A stretch of 64,000 nucleotides of DNA from Avena insularis (Eukaryota; Streptophyta; Magnoliopsida; Poales; Poaceae), in NCBI GenBank assembly GCA_023614405.1, contig CM042694.1:475823392-475887391 (forward strand), given 5' to 3'. The position numbers and the translations under genes were made by a program. Below the pieces are notes generated by a model. That model had not been told where the DNA came from, searched no databases, and worked only from the letters and a program-made list of their open reading frames with translations. Of this stretch, positions 52,460-62,664 are shown in pieces (within the stretch, counting starts at the first letter, position 1; every line of letters starts with the position of its first letter).

Positions 52460-53309
52460 ATGGTTCTCCCTGATGGTACCTCTCTTGTTGACGATTGGTT
52501 AGAAGGAGAGAAGCTCAGGTTAGACGGATCAAACTTCTCTATACGGGTTATGCGTCTCCATGTTCTCCTTAGCGAGAATAACATGGTCGACTATATACTC
52601 GACGAGATGGATTTGGAGCAGCCCTGTTTCTATGAGACCCCAAAACAACAGGAGGACCGCTATTATCGTTGTGAGATGTCCACCTTCATATCAGTTACAA
52701 TGTGCTACGAGATTGTCGATGAGCTGTGGCCAGTCATGGGCAATCTTGACCCTAGGGCGACTATGGTACAGCTTAGGACGCATTTCGTGGAACAAGCATG
52801 CATATGGGAGCATGAGCTGATGGGAGACTTCCTCTCCATTAAGATGGAGGAGAACTCATCGCTTGATGACCACTTGGAGTGCATGCATGATGTGTACATG
52901 AGGCCTGTATACTTCCTGGATAGTTGGATGACGGGCTCTTTTGCAAATGGCGTTGTGCTGCGGTCGCTACCACCAAGCTACCAAGCACAAGTCAGGACTT
53001 GCATTATGAGAGGCGACACGGAAACACAGGATTTCCACAGGTTCATATCACAACTCAGGAATGTGATGGTTGAACCTGTTGTCGAAGAGGTCATCGATGA
53101 CAAAGGTATATATTTGATATACAATTTTATAAATGTTATAATCTTGCAAACACATTTGCAGTGTTAAGTATATTTGATACTTGTTCTGTTTTGCTGAAAA
53201 CAGGTCCTTCTGCATAGAGGTGCTTGCTGGAGAGGAGGTGACGTTGTGTGTTGATGGCGAGCATGATGATGATGGCCAACGACACTCTCCCTCGACATTT
53301 ATCACTTAG
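52460..53309 (+). CDS. gag: Copia gag-like protein, spliced
   Basis: The ATG at 52,460 opens a frame of 235 codons that ends at 53,167. A spliced form is better: donor G|GTATAT at 53,106 and acceptor CATAG|AGG at 53,217 remove 112 bases and give 245 residues ending HDDDGQRHSPSTFIT. Residues about 20-50 (LDGSNFSIRVMRLHVLL) and the segment DHLECMHDVYM followed by LPPSY at 170-174 match the layout of the Copia gag (UBN2-type) domain, which builds virus-like particles from retrotransposon RNA. The usual Trp after the NF/NY motif is missing, and there is no CCHC zinc knuckle. It is followed by no pol. The intact frame within an old element is notable. An alternative is that it is a gag remnant kept open by chance. 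Confidence 0.65.
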
Positions 53310-56020
53310 TTTATGTTTTGGATAGTTATTGTAATCAAAAGATTGTGAACCTCTTTAGTGTGTCTCACACTTTGTGAGACGGTTATTCATATGAGCTTGT
53401 AACAAACAGTTGTTCCACTTTTATGAATGATCTCTATTTGTGTTCATATCTTATTTGATTATGTGTGAATTATCCTAGTTTTGAAACTAATTGATAATAC
53501 ATGAACATTTGTAAAATATTGAAATGCCTTAAAATTACCCAACTTAATGATATATTCATTAATAAATGAAACCATTGTTTAAATTCAAAGTTATTGATAA
53601 TATGTGAAAGACACTTGTTTTCTTATCACATATGAATCATGCCTAAGTTCGGCAAAATAACTTGAACACCGTGTATTGCTTGAATACAGGGTGTTTTGAT
53701 GAATTGTTGAAAGTAAATACATATTCGATGTATTGTGTTTTAACAAAATGGTAATTATCATTATATGATTGTTCAAATGTGTAAAGAAGTTTACCAATGG
53801 AAACATGAGTATGAAACTATTTGATATGATCAAAGTGTTTCATCAACAAAGGGTATTAAAGTTAAATGAGAAACTAATTACTACGATTTGATCAATAGTA
53901 ATGAAATTCAACTTTATAAGAATGGCATAAAGAAATTGTGAAATGCAAAGCGTTTTGAAACATCAAAATGCAAAGCATCACAATATGATATTAGATATCA
54001 AAGTGGGTAAATAGATGGCGCCAAATAAATCATTGTAGTGTAGATGTAGAGGCCATTAGTTAGAAATAGTTAGCACTCAATTTAGAACATATAGTGAACC
54101 ATGAGAATTCGTGAAAGCGGCTCCACATCTGGTGTGGATTGTCGTGAAAGTTTTGGGGTTATTCAATATAACCAAAATAATAGCGAATAAAGTCCTTGTA
54201 GAGTATTCATTGGAAACTTTGAATACGAAATCCATAGCTGAAACCAAAAGAGAAGCAAAACTTGTATTGCTTGGATTTTGGTGCATTTTCGAGAAAATTC
54301 ACATTCAGTGATATTTCTCGATTATGGAGCAAATGGAAGATAGTGTGAAACACGATGATGATTCAAAACCCTGCATCAGAGTGTTGAGAAGCGCAACAGA
54401 AAACGTTCCTGAATGATACTCTTCACAAAGGAAAGAATCAATGATAATGATCCTTGTGTTTTCCCCACTAGTGTTTTCACTACATGAAGTAGGATTCAAA
54501 ATGTAGCCCATGTCTTGTATGGAGACATTTGTGAATCATTTGTCATGATTACTAGAATATGACATACCTGCGAACTACTAAGGAAATAATGGTAAGCTAA
54601 AAATATGAGAAATCCCGAAGCAAAATTCCCTTGAGATTAAAAAGCAATTCGTTGCTAAATCTTACAAAGTAAAGGAGTTACTTGAATTTTCCCAAATGAC
54701 TGCAAAGCCATAGTGGAAAAAGGGGTGAATGACAAAAGCACAATTTGTCAAGTATTGCACAAATTAAAATGAATTTGATTCAAGTGTGCTGAATGTCTAG
54801 AGGATTTAAAACTACTAAAAGTACTAGTATCTCATAGTAAATATCCAAGTTTGATATTTGATTAAAGGATTTTGAAGTCATTCAAAATAGTGAGTGGATA
54901 TGCAATTTGCATGAAATTGAGTAGGATCTATAAAAGCCTTCCTAAAACAATATGTGAATGACATATTTTTGAGTGGGAGCAATATAAGTCTCAAATTAAA
55001 ATATGTAGGAACATAGTTTGAGTAAGAGTAGTGACTCATGCCCAAATATGTTAGAAACATATTTTGAGTGGGAGCTTATAGGAGTGATTCTTCAGTGTGT
55101 ATTCGACACATTAAGAATAAAGCGCAAGTACCAATAAATGATGATTTATAAGGGGTAGAAGTTGATAATAAGTGTATTATGATATTATGTAGTATTCCTT
55201 AAGGGATTCTGAAAAGGGTTTCAGAATAGAAGTTAATTAAGGAACGGGTCTTTAATAACTCAAGTTAGGAATAGTATTAAGTTTAACATCAATGGTTGAA
55301 AGAAATAAAAGGATGATCATCATCCACTATGTTAAGACATACGTTCTATCTTAGAAAACCATGATGATAACTTAATATAATATATGATCCAAGAAGGAAC
55401 GTTTGAAAAGTGATTAAGTTTGAATCACAGAACGTTGAGCTAAGTTTGTCCGCAGTGTCTAATAGAGAACTGTAGACATGTTTTCCAAATCAATAAAGGA
55501 TGACATATCTTAAAGCATAAAGGGTTATGTTATAAGGGAATATGTTGGAAACTCCTGTAATACCGACTAAAGTCAAGTAGGAAGCGAGGTGAACAAAAAC
55601 ATCGAAAATTGCACAGAGTGCACTCGTGTTTCGATAATTACATTTATAATAATAGATAAGGGTACCATCTAAAGTGTTGTATAATGTTATGGCAGGGCTA
55701 GTTCGCTTTACATAGAATGATGTGTCCCAAGGCACAATGCCTATGAGAAAGCCCTCGAGGTTTATCTAAATTCACTGTAGGCTCCTGGAATTCGGCCTCG
55801 TTCTGCTGCCATAGCAACGATGCATACACAAAGATGTTATCATGTGATGATAAAGTATTAATGTCAATATAGGTGACATTAGTAAGTTGCAAAGGATTTG
55901 GGACTGTAAAGTACAGGCCCAAGACTCAACCTCTTCCATGAGGAAGCATGTTCAGGGTACCGGGATATATGGTGCCAATGATTAAGAACAAATGCAACTA
56001 GTTTATTTGTACTCTAGTGC
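53310..56020. other. AT-rich internal part of the Copia element without pol
   Basis: This 2.7 kb is strongly AT-rich and stop-dense in all frames; the longest frames are about 80 codons and show no pol motif (no GAG-pre-integrase HHCC, no integrase DDE, no YVDD-type reverse transcriptase). Phrases such as TTTTGAGTGGGAG recur at 54,966 and 55,061. It may be heavily decayed pol or filler of a non-autonomous element. Confidence 0.6.
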
Positions 56021-56031
56021 AAGTGGGAGAC
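56021..56031 (+). other. Polypurine tract of the Copia element
   Basis: AAGTGGGAGAC lies directly before the TG of the 3' LTR and would prime plus-strand synthesis. The longer phrase GTGCAAGTGGGAGACTGTTGG is the typical Angela-type junction. Confidence 0.85.
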
Positions 56032-57803
56032 TGTTGGAAATATGCCCTAGAGACAAATAATAATAAGGATTATTATCAAATTTCATAAAGTTTATGATTA
56101 AGTTTTATATCATGCTATAACTGTATTGAGAGGAAACATCAATACACGTGTGATATATAAACAACCAGGGGTTCCCAATGAAACTCTAGTCACTAGTTCA
56201 TTGGTCAACATATGATCAAGGTTTCCTGATCATGTGGCATTTATGCCAGTTGGAAATGGAGTCAGCTCATTCTGAGAATGAGATAATGAACCAATACCCA
56301 ACCTAAACATCGTGATCCGATCATGTCATGAAGTTCAAGTTATGATTATTAGAAATGGATCCTCGTAGACAATTCCTTAGACCGTGAGGCTATATCAATC
56401 ACTGTCTCCCGAGAATGCTTAGATAGCATCAAACGTCACTTGGTAATACAGTGAAAATAAAGGTGTGTTCAGGTATTCGGAGGAACCGTAGAGGCAATAT
56501 ATTCCAAGAGCAGGATTTGTTCGTCGATGTGATAGAAATATACTCAAGGGCCCACTCGGAGAAGTTATATCCAATAGCTGCGCAGCGTGTGATTTAATCA
56601 CAGGGATATCACTTGTCAGAACGAGTCAAGTAGCATTGTCCGGTAACGAGATCGAACGCAACATGGTGTTGTCATTGATCAGATCACGGGAAATGCGAGT
56701 GTCGAGAGACAAAGGGAATAAGACACGACTATCCCGATTCAAACGATGAAAGCTCTTCGTGGAATGCACAAGGGTCACATGGCCATCCAGGTCCCTATGT
56801 CGATCATTACTCCGGGAGTGTCCTGACCATATCTGGAGTGTTCCCGAACCGTGGGGTATCACGCTTAAGGGCTTGATGATGCTTAGAGAGTGTTTATAGG
56901 ATCGGTAGAATCACCGAATAAGAGTAGAGAGAAAACCGGAAGGGTTTCGGTAAGTCCGGAGGATGTCGGGAGTGGAGGTGGAAGGTGTTCCATAGCCACG
57001 GAGATTGAATAATATGTGAATGAATGTTAAATATTGATTTAATCATTTATTCATAATTATTTAATAAAAAAGAAAATCAATTTAAAGGTCAAAAGGCTTA
57101 ATGGGCCAATTCCGGAGGGAAGAGGGCCCATTAGGGAAAGGCAAGAGGGGAGAAGGGGCAAGGGGGTGGCCGGCTGGGCCAAGCCCCCCGCGCGGGGACC
57201 ACTAGGGCTGGCCGGCGACGCCCCCCCTCTCCCTCTCCTTTAGCCCCACCCCGGGACTTTGAGAGAGGTAGTAACTCCCCTCCCCCTATATATAGTGGGG
57301 GTATTTGGCCAGATAAATACACACAATATTCAATAAAGGTTTCCTCACTTTTGGGGAGACCTCCAATTGATATTCTCTCTCTCTCTCGTGACCATGGTCC
57401 CAAGTTCAGACTATGCTAACGAGAGACATCTTCACCGCGGAGCACCGTCGCGCTGCGGGATTCGGATCTAGGAGCTCTAGTTCCACAACTGTTGCTGGAT
57501 CAGGGAAGCAGGAGTCATTGTCAGGCACCAGACGTGTGTAACTCCCCACGAGGTGTCACACTTGAGGCACTCAAGTCGTTGGAGCCATAGGAGCGCAAGG
57601 ACTTCATCACGACCTTAAGGTAGGCTTCAGCTCGTCTACATCAACCATGCTCTCCTGAGCGTTGACAACGCTTTTCGGTCTTCAAGGTTAAGTTCACGAA
57701 AAGCCCCTCCCGTTACTGCATTACTAATAGGTAGGTCCTGGCAACATCAGGGGTTCAAGGGCATAGGGTACAAAATATTGTTTTCATATGTGGAACCCCT
57801 ACA
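56032..57803 (+). repeat. Complete 3' LTR of the Copia element (1,772 bp)
   Basis: It starts TGTTGGAAATATGCCC and ends CCCCTACA, so it has the TG...CA ends. A TATA box lies at 57,287-57,294. The last 694 bases match the truncated 5' LTR. ORFs on its minus strand are by-products of its GC-rich part. Confidence 0.88.
57287..57294 (+). promoter_or_regulatory. TATA box of the 3' LTR
   Basis: TATATATA in the setting CCCCCTATATATAGTGGGGG, a near-perfect palindrome. Its counterpart in the 5' LTR is at 50,848. Transcription from here would run towards 57,803 and beyond. Confidence 0.6.
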
Positions 57804-60800
57804 AATTCTCCACCATCACCACCACCACGTCGTCATGCTGCTGGGATTCCGTGGAGATCTACCACCACCACCACAAGATTCGATACATCTGTCAGGGATA
57901 ACCCTGAATCATCATACTTAGTATGCAGATAATCAAACATAACCTTCCCTTTACACACCCTAGTACAAGCACCTCTCCTATGAGCATGGCCTCCCAACCA
58001 TGACCATCAGTCATCTTGGGCACTGCATAGGTGGACATCATTGAGAGGTAGCCTCAGCTCAAACCTCTCCCGTGAGGGAACTAATACTAATGCATATAAA
58101 TTTCCAGCTAAGCCTTACCCAATTTAGGTAATGTGGTTGTACGGTAAATTTGGAATGGTATCGCATCCGAATCCAACCATCAGTTTTATAAAAGGGTTAA
58201 GGCTCATGCCTTATCTTTTTCATCATCATATGTCAAAACATCTCAATAGAATGACTCATCATTCCAAGGTTTTCACAACTCATTTTCACCAAGTGTTCCC
58301 ATCTAAAGTGACTCAAGTTTTGATCTATTCTAAAACACTAGGTTAAGAGTGTTCACTAAGGTGGAAAGGGGGGATCAATCTCATGCCATAGAATGACATC
58401 TAAAGGTTTCTAAGTAGGTCAAGTTTTATACTCTTTATGCTACCTTCAAAATTAATTAAAGAACTTTGTGTAAACTAAGGGGGTGTGATCAAAGTATGCT
58501 TAAGGCATCTTTACTAAACTATCTAGTTTTATTCTAGCTTGCTACAATAGCTCACTAAAGCATGTTTGCAAGGGTTGGCTTGCCACTAATAGCTTGCCTT
58601 GGTTGGTGCAGTGGTTGAAGTTTTCTTCTTCTTCTTGTTCTTCTTGGTAGAACTCCTCCTCCTCGAAGGCTTGGTCGGTACTACCGTCTAGAAATACATA
58701 GGGAGTGCACAATCACCAAACAATCCTTAACTAGGCTAAGTATTATTCTAAACCACACAATTGATGATCTATTATCATCACAAGCATCACAAGTTTAATT
58801 CAATGGTTTCAACCTTTTTATTTTGGAAAAGTAATTTCTACTCATTGAAATATTAACTACACTTTAATATTCACCACCAAAATATGGGATCATGTGGACA
58901 CATGTCCTCACCACATATTCTAACATGTGGGGATGAGATTTAAAGGTTGGATCAATATTACTTTGGTTTAAGTTCATTATTTAATGATTTAAAGTGACTA
59001 GAAATGCCTATATAGCATTATTTTGGTACTAGTCCAAAGTCACTGCCTGTAAACCTTAATATTATTTCATATTTGGATAGATATGATGAAATGTGATTTT
59101 TGAGAGTTGGAATCAACTCAAAAGCTAACTTTGTTGATTTTATAAAAATGTTTCAAGTTGCAAAAGCTTCTGTCTTCTTATTTTTATTAGGAGAAATCTA
59201 TAACTCTAAATGAATTAAATCCAACGGGCTTGGATAGAGCATTTCAATACCTTTCAGACAAAATTAGTTTCATGTAATTTGGATTTGTCCAACTCACAGA
59301 ATTGAATTTTGAAACACTGGACAGAAACTATATTCTAACTAAAAATAAAAACCTAGATTTGAATCTACGGGCTTGCGCGGGAAAGGAAATGGGCCGGCCC
59401 AGTGGCGCTATGCGGCGTGGGGCTCAGCTGACAGGAGGGGTCCACTTGTCAGCGGCACTTAACACGCGAAACGGTACGCGCGATGTGGGCCGTGCGATTA
59501 GAGGCTAGATCTACGGCTGAGGGTCGTCGTCGACGACGGACGGGTCGCCGGCGAGCTCGAACCCTAGCGGCTCGGTGGGGTCTCATGGGGCGTGCAGGCT
59601 CCAACGGGTCGGGCGATGCTAACGAAGTGGAAGACGACGATGAGGCGAGGCGTGGTCGCGGCGGAGCTTGGGGTGGCCGGAATCAACGGCACCCTTCTTC
59701 TCCAGAGGCGGCGGCTCCGGCTCCAATTCCAGCGAGTTGCTGCTCCACTTGCTCCGGCGAGGGGTGGTTGAGGTTCAGAGAGGTGAGGGGAGTGGAATGG
59801 TGTGAGTGTTTGGTGCTAGGGAGGGCTCCTTTTATAGGCTCGACGGTGAGACCGAGCGGGATGGGCGGTCGACGGTGGCGACATGGCTACGGCGAGCTAG
59901 CGGCATGGCTGGGGATGGCGATCGATGGGCGGTCCCCTGGCGGTGCTCTAGCGCTTCAATGCGGCCGTAGGCGGTGGCATGCTGGTCGGGTGAGGTGGCG
60001 GCTCTGCCATGTGGTATCAGGGCTTTGGGCGGCGAACGGAGACATTTGGGGTGTTCTCTAGGTCGAGGCGGAGCGGTGGGCGCGGGCTGGTGTCGAGCGG
60101 CGGCTTGTGCACGCGGGGACAGTGCGCGCTCTGCGGGCGGCGTCGGCAGGGTTCGGTGGCACTGGGCGCGGGTTCTTCTCTGTGGTCCATGGCTGCTCTT
60201 GGCTCGGGCAAGGGATGAGAGGGGCTGCGATCTGTCGCCTCCTAGACATGGAGAGGGGGAGAGGGTGGTCTGTCATGCGGTTGCAAGTTTGGCCAGCGAG
60301 GCATGGCTCGGGTCGGCATGGCATTGTTGCTATGGGTGTAGGGGATGGGTGTTTAGGCTTTGGTTAGATCATTGGGAGACAGAGGGAGTAAATGGGGATC
60401 AAATGGGGGCAAAACTCTGTTCAAAACAGTGAGCTAGGATTAGAGGTGTGATTAAGCTTGCCAGGTGTTTGATGAAATGGCCGCAAGAGAAAAAGTTTTG
60501 AATTTTGAGTTCAAAAATTTTGGGTGATCTCCACTAGTGCTAGGTAGTCTCTGGTTGCAAGGGTTTTGAAAATGGTGCTCAAATAGATGGTTTTTGAAAT
60601 AGGGGTGATCTATGCATATGCATTAGATTCAATTTTAAACTGTCATTTAAATTAGTTTACAGAATGTTTTTAGTAGATCAAAAGGTGGGCCTTGGTACCT
60701 CATTATGTGTACTAGCAAGGGGTGCAAAGATCAAGAATTGTTTCTGTTAAGAATTGAGTACTAGGAATAGCCAAGGTAGGCATGAGAGTTAAATTTGTCC

Positions 60801-61061
60801 AAATGACCATTCCTTCATTTAAATTCCTTTTGATTTGATTTCTTTTAGGAAAAGTTTGGGAATGATGTAGATGATGTTTAATTCACCTAAGAAACATTTT
60901 AGAAGCAAAGGATCACACAATCATGGCAATTCAAAACAACTCCTATTTTAAATGCACACATATATGAATGCTTTCATTTTAACTTTGGAAAAGTTTTTGT
61001 TAACCCCATTTTTGGATGACTTGATCTTGATAAGCTTGGATTGAAGTTTTGGGATGTTACA
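57804..61061 (-). mobile_element. Probable Gypsy LTR on the minus strand (partial element)
   Basis: Read on the minus strand, the block starts TGTAACATCCC at 61,061, preceded by GGTGGGAGAG, a polypurine tract (plus 61,062-61,071). This is the layout of a 3' LTR. About 1.2 kb in, CCTATAAAAGGAGCCC gives a TATA box, followed by a GC-rich leader and later an acidic coding-like stretch (EEEEFYQEEQEEEENF, near 58,620-58,670). The GC-rich zone 59,350-60,350 explains long ORFs in several frames. The left end is not identified; the block abuts the Copia 3' LTR at 57,804. A long LTR of the Tat or related Gypsy type is the best guess. Confidence 0.45.
59830..59836 (-). promoter_or_regulatory. TATA box of the minus-strand LTR
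   Basis: TATAAAA on the minus strand, in the setting GAGCCTATAAAAGGAGCCC, with a CA-rich stretch of ACCAAACACTCACACC about 30 bases downstream as a plausible start region. Confidence 0.5.
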
Positions 61062-61107
61062 CTCTCCCACCATAGTTAAGATTCAATTTACAATTAGCAT
61101 CTAATAA

Positions 61108-62016
61108 CACTTGTATCAGCGTTGTGGTTCTTGTTCATAGGTAAGATCGGTTCTTATACAAAAGCCCCAAACCACGTAAAACATGCAAAGAAAATTAGAG
61201 GCGTCTAACTTGTTTTTGCAGGGGCATGTGATGTGATATGGCCACGATGTGATTGCGAATATATTTGATGTATGCAATGATCCTTATTGTAATATGGCAA
61301 CCGACAGGAGCCTAATGGTTGTCTTTATTTTGTTAAGACCTGCGTGTCTATTCATCGTGTAATAGCTTTATTCCAAGTAGTTGTAATAGTTGTTGTTAAG
61401 TGATGGACAACCATGAAGCGGCGCCACTGACCTTGACGCCACGCTGGTGATGATGGAGATCATGTCCGTACTTTGGATATGGAGATTAAAGGCACAAGAA
61501 GAAAGGCCATATCATGTCACATATTATGAATTGCATGTGATGTTAATCCTTTTTGCATCTTGTATTGCTTAGATCATGATGGTAGCATTATAAGATGATC
61601 CCTCTCACTAAAATATCAAGTAATAAAGTGTTCGTCCTTAGTAGGCACCGTTGCTAAGACTCGTCGTTTCGAAGCATCTCGTGATGATCGGGTGTTATAG
61701 ATTCTACGTGTGCATACAACGGGTGTAAGCCAAATTTGCACATGCGGATACTAAGGTTAATCTTGACGAGCCTAGCATGTACAAACATGGTCTCGGAACA
61801 CGAATACCAAAAGGTAAAGCATGAGTCATATGAATGATATGATGAACATGTTGATTGTTCGCCTTTGAAGCTACATCTTCTCTCGTGAAGATTGGACTTG
61901 GTGTAGTGGATTTGGTTCGTGTAATCACTAAGGCAACGTGAGGGATGTTGTTTTGAGTGGGAGTTCTCCTAGTTAATTTAAGAATTAAATTTGAACTCAA
62001 TTTGTCATAAACTTAG
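61108..62016 (+). mobile_element. Second Angela-type Copia leader fragment
   Basis: It is similar over most of its length to 51,657-52,430: the TCAGCGTTGTGG start, the intron signals (61,141-61,221, 81 bases), the ACGGGTGTAAGCC-type motif near 61,719 and the final ATAAACTTAG. It has neither LTR nor gag: the left side meets the minus-strand Gypsy tract, and the right side is cut by the Gypsy LTR at 62,017. Confidence 0.75.
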
Positions 62017-62506
62017 TGACATGGGCATACCCTACATGTACTCGAGCTTGGTATATACGGCCTGAATATAGTAGAGGACCACAGTGTCGCCAAGGCCCAA
62101 ATGAAGAACTCGAGTAACCTACGGACTCTCGATTGCTTGAAGAACAAGAAGAAGCTAAAGATAGAAAGTTCAAAGGGGAAAACCCTAACCTGTAACCGAC
62201 TCGACCTGCCACCCGAGACCTAGCCTATCTATATAAAGGCTAGGAGGAGGCGGCGAGGAGGACACACGCAACCCTAGTTTCCACAACCCTCGCCAGATTG
62301 CATCTGCGCACCATTGTAATCTTCGATTCTTCTGTTAATTCCACGAGCAGACAAGCAGGAGTACGGACCTCTACGAGGCCTGAACCTGGGTAAACCTTCG
62401 AGTCCCATGTGTGCTTGTTTGCTAGACGATAGATGTCTCCAGTGCTCCCTCCTTCTCCAAAACCCAAGTCCATAACAATGGGCATTGATGAGTTAAACCC
62501 TCGTCA
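62017..62506 (+). repeat. 5' LTR of the Gypsy element
   Basis: The LTR runs from TGACATGGGC to CCTCGTCA, with TGAC/GTCA inverted ends. A TATA box TATATAAA lies at 62,230-62,237. The transcript leader follows with ACACACGCAACCCTAG. No second LTR is in the window, so the borders rest on the end motifs and on the break in the leader. Confidence 0.65.
62230..62237 (+). promoter_or_regulatory. TATA box of the Gypsy LTR
   Basis: TATATAAA in CTATCTATATAAAGGC, about 280 bases before the LTR end, a usual place for a plant LTR promoter. Confidence 0.6.
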
Positions 62507-62508
62507 AT

Positions 62509-62526
62509 TGGCGCCGTCTGTGGGAA
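62509..62526 (+). other. Primer binding site of the Gypsy element
   Basis: TGGCGCCGTCTGTGGGAA begins two bases after the LTR end. TGGCGCC-type sites are typical of plant Gypsy elements and pair with the 3' end of a host tRNA (which tRNA was not verified). Confidence 0.8.
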
Positions 62527-62664
62527 TTGGGAGTGCTGATGTTGCGGCTTCTTCGGCCCCATCAATCGTGATCTACAGCTCCGCAAGAGCGGAGATTCTC
62601 CAGCTCTTCGGCGCGTTCGACTTCACCGTCCACACGCCAGCCACTCGCCCCGCCTTCGAATCCA

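Larger units (their letters stand above)
50670..57803 (+). mobile_element. Angela-type Copia LTR retrotransposon, gag-only, 5' LTR truncated
   Basis: The two LTRs share about 690 bases, from AATTCCGGAGG onwards. Between them lie a Met-tRNA primer site right after the 5' LTR, a long leader, one gag-like gene, and a polypurine tract right before the 3' LTR. The 3' LTR begins TGTTGGAAATATGCCC, the typical start of Angela/BARE-type Copia elements of grasses, and ends ACA. No protease, integrase, reverse transcriptase or RNase H reading was found in any frame. The two LTR portions differ at many sites, by eye close to one base in ten, so the insertion is old. No target-site duplication can be checked because the left end is missing. 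Confidence 0.85.

Noticed and set aside
52560..52899. Other-frame ORFs inside the Copia gag gene
   Set aside because: Shadows of the gag frame.
53310..56020. Reverse transcriptase or integrase remnants
   Set aside because: I looked for the usual catalytic motifs in translated phrases and found none; decay may hide them, so no call is made.
57804..57808. AATTC as target-site duplication of the Copia element
   Set aside because: The left AATTC at 50,670 is part of the LTR itself, and the true left end is missing.
59483..60432. ORFs of 152 and 192 codons in the GC-rich zone
   Set aside because: Overlapping frames in high-GC DNA inside a probable LTR; composition is low-complexity Arg/Gly/Ala with no known motif.
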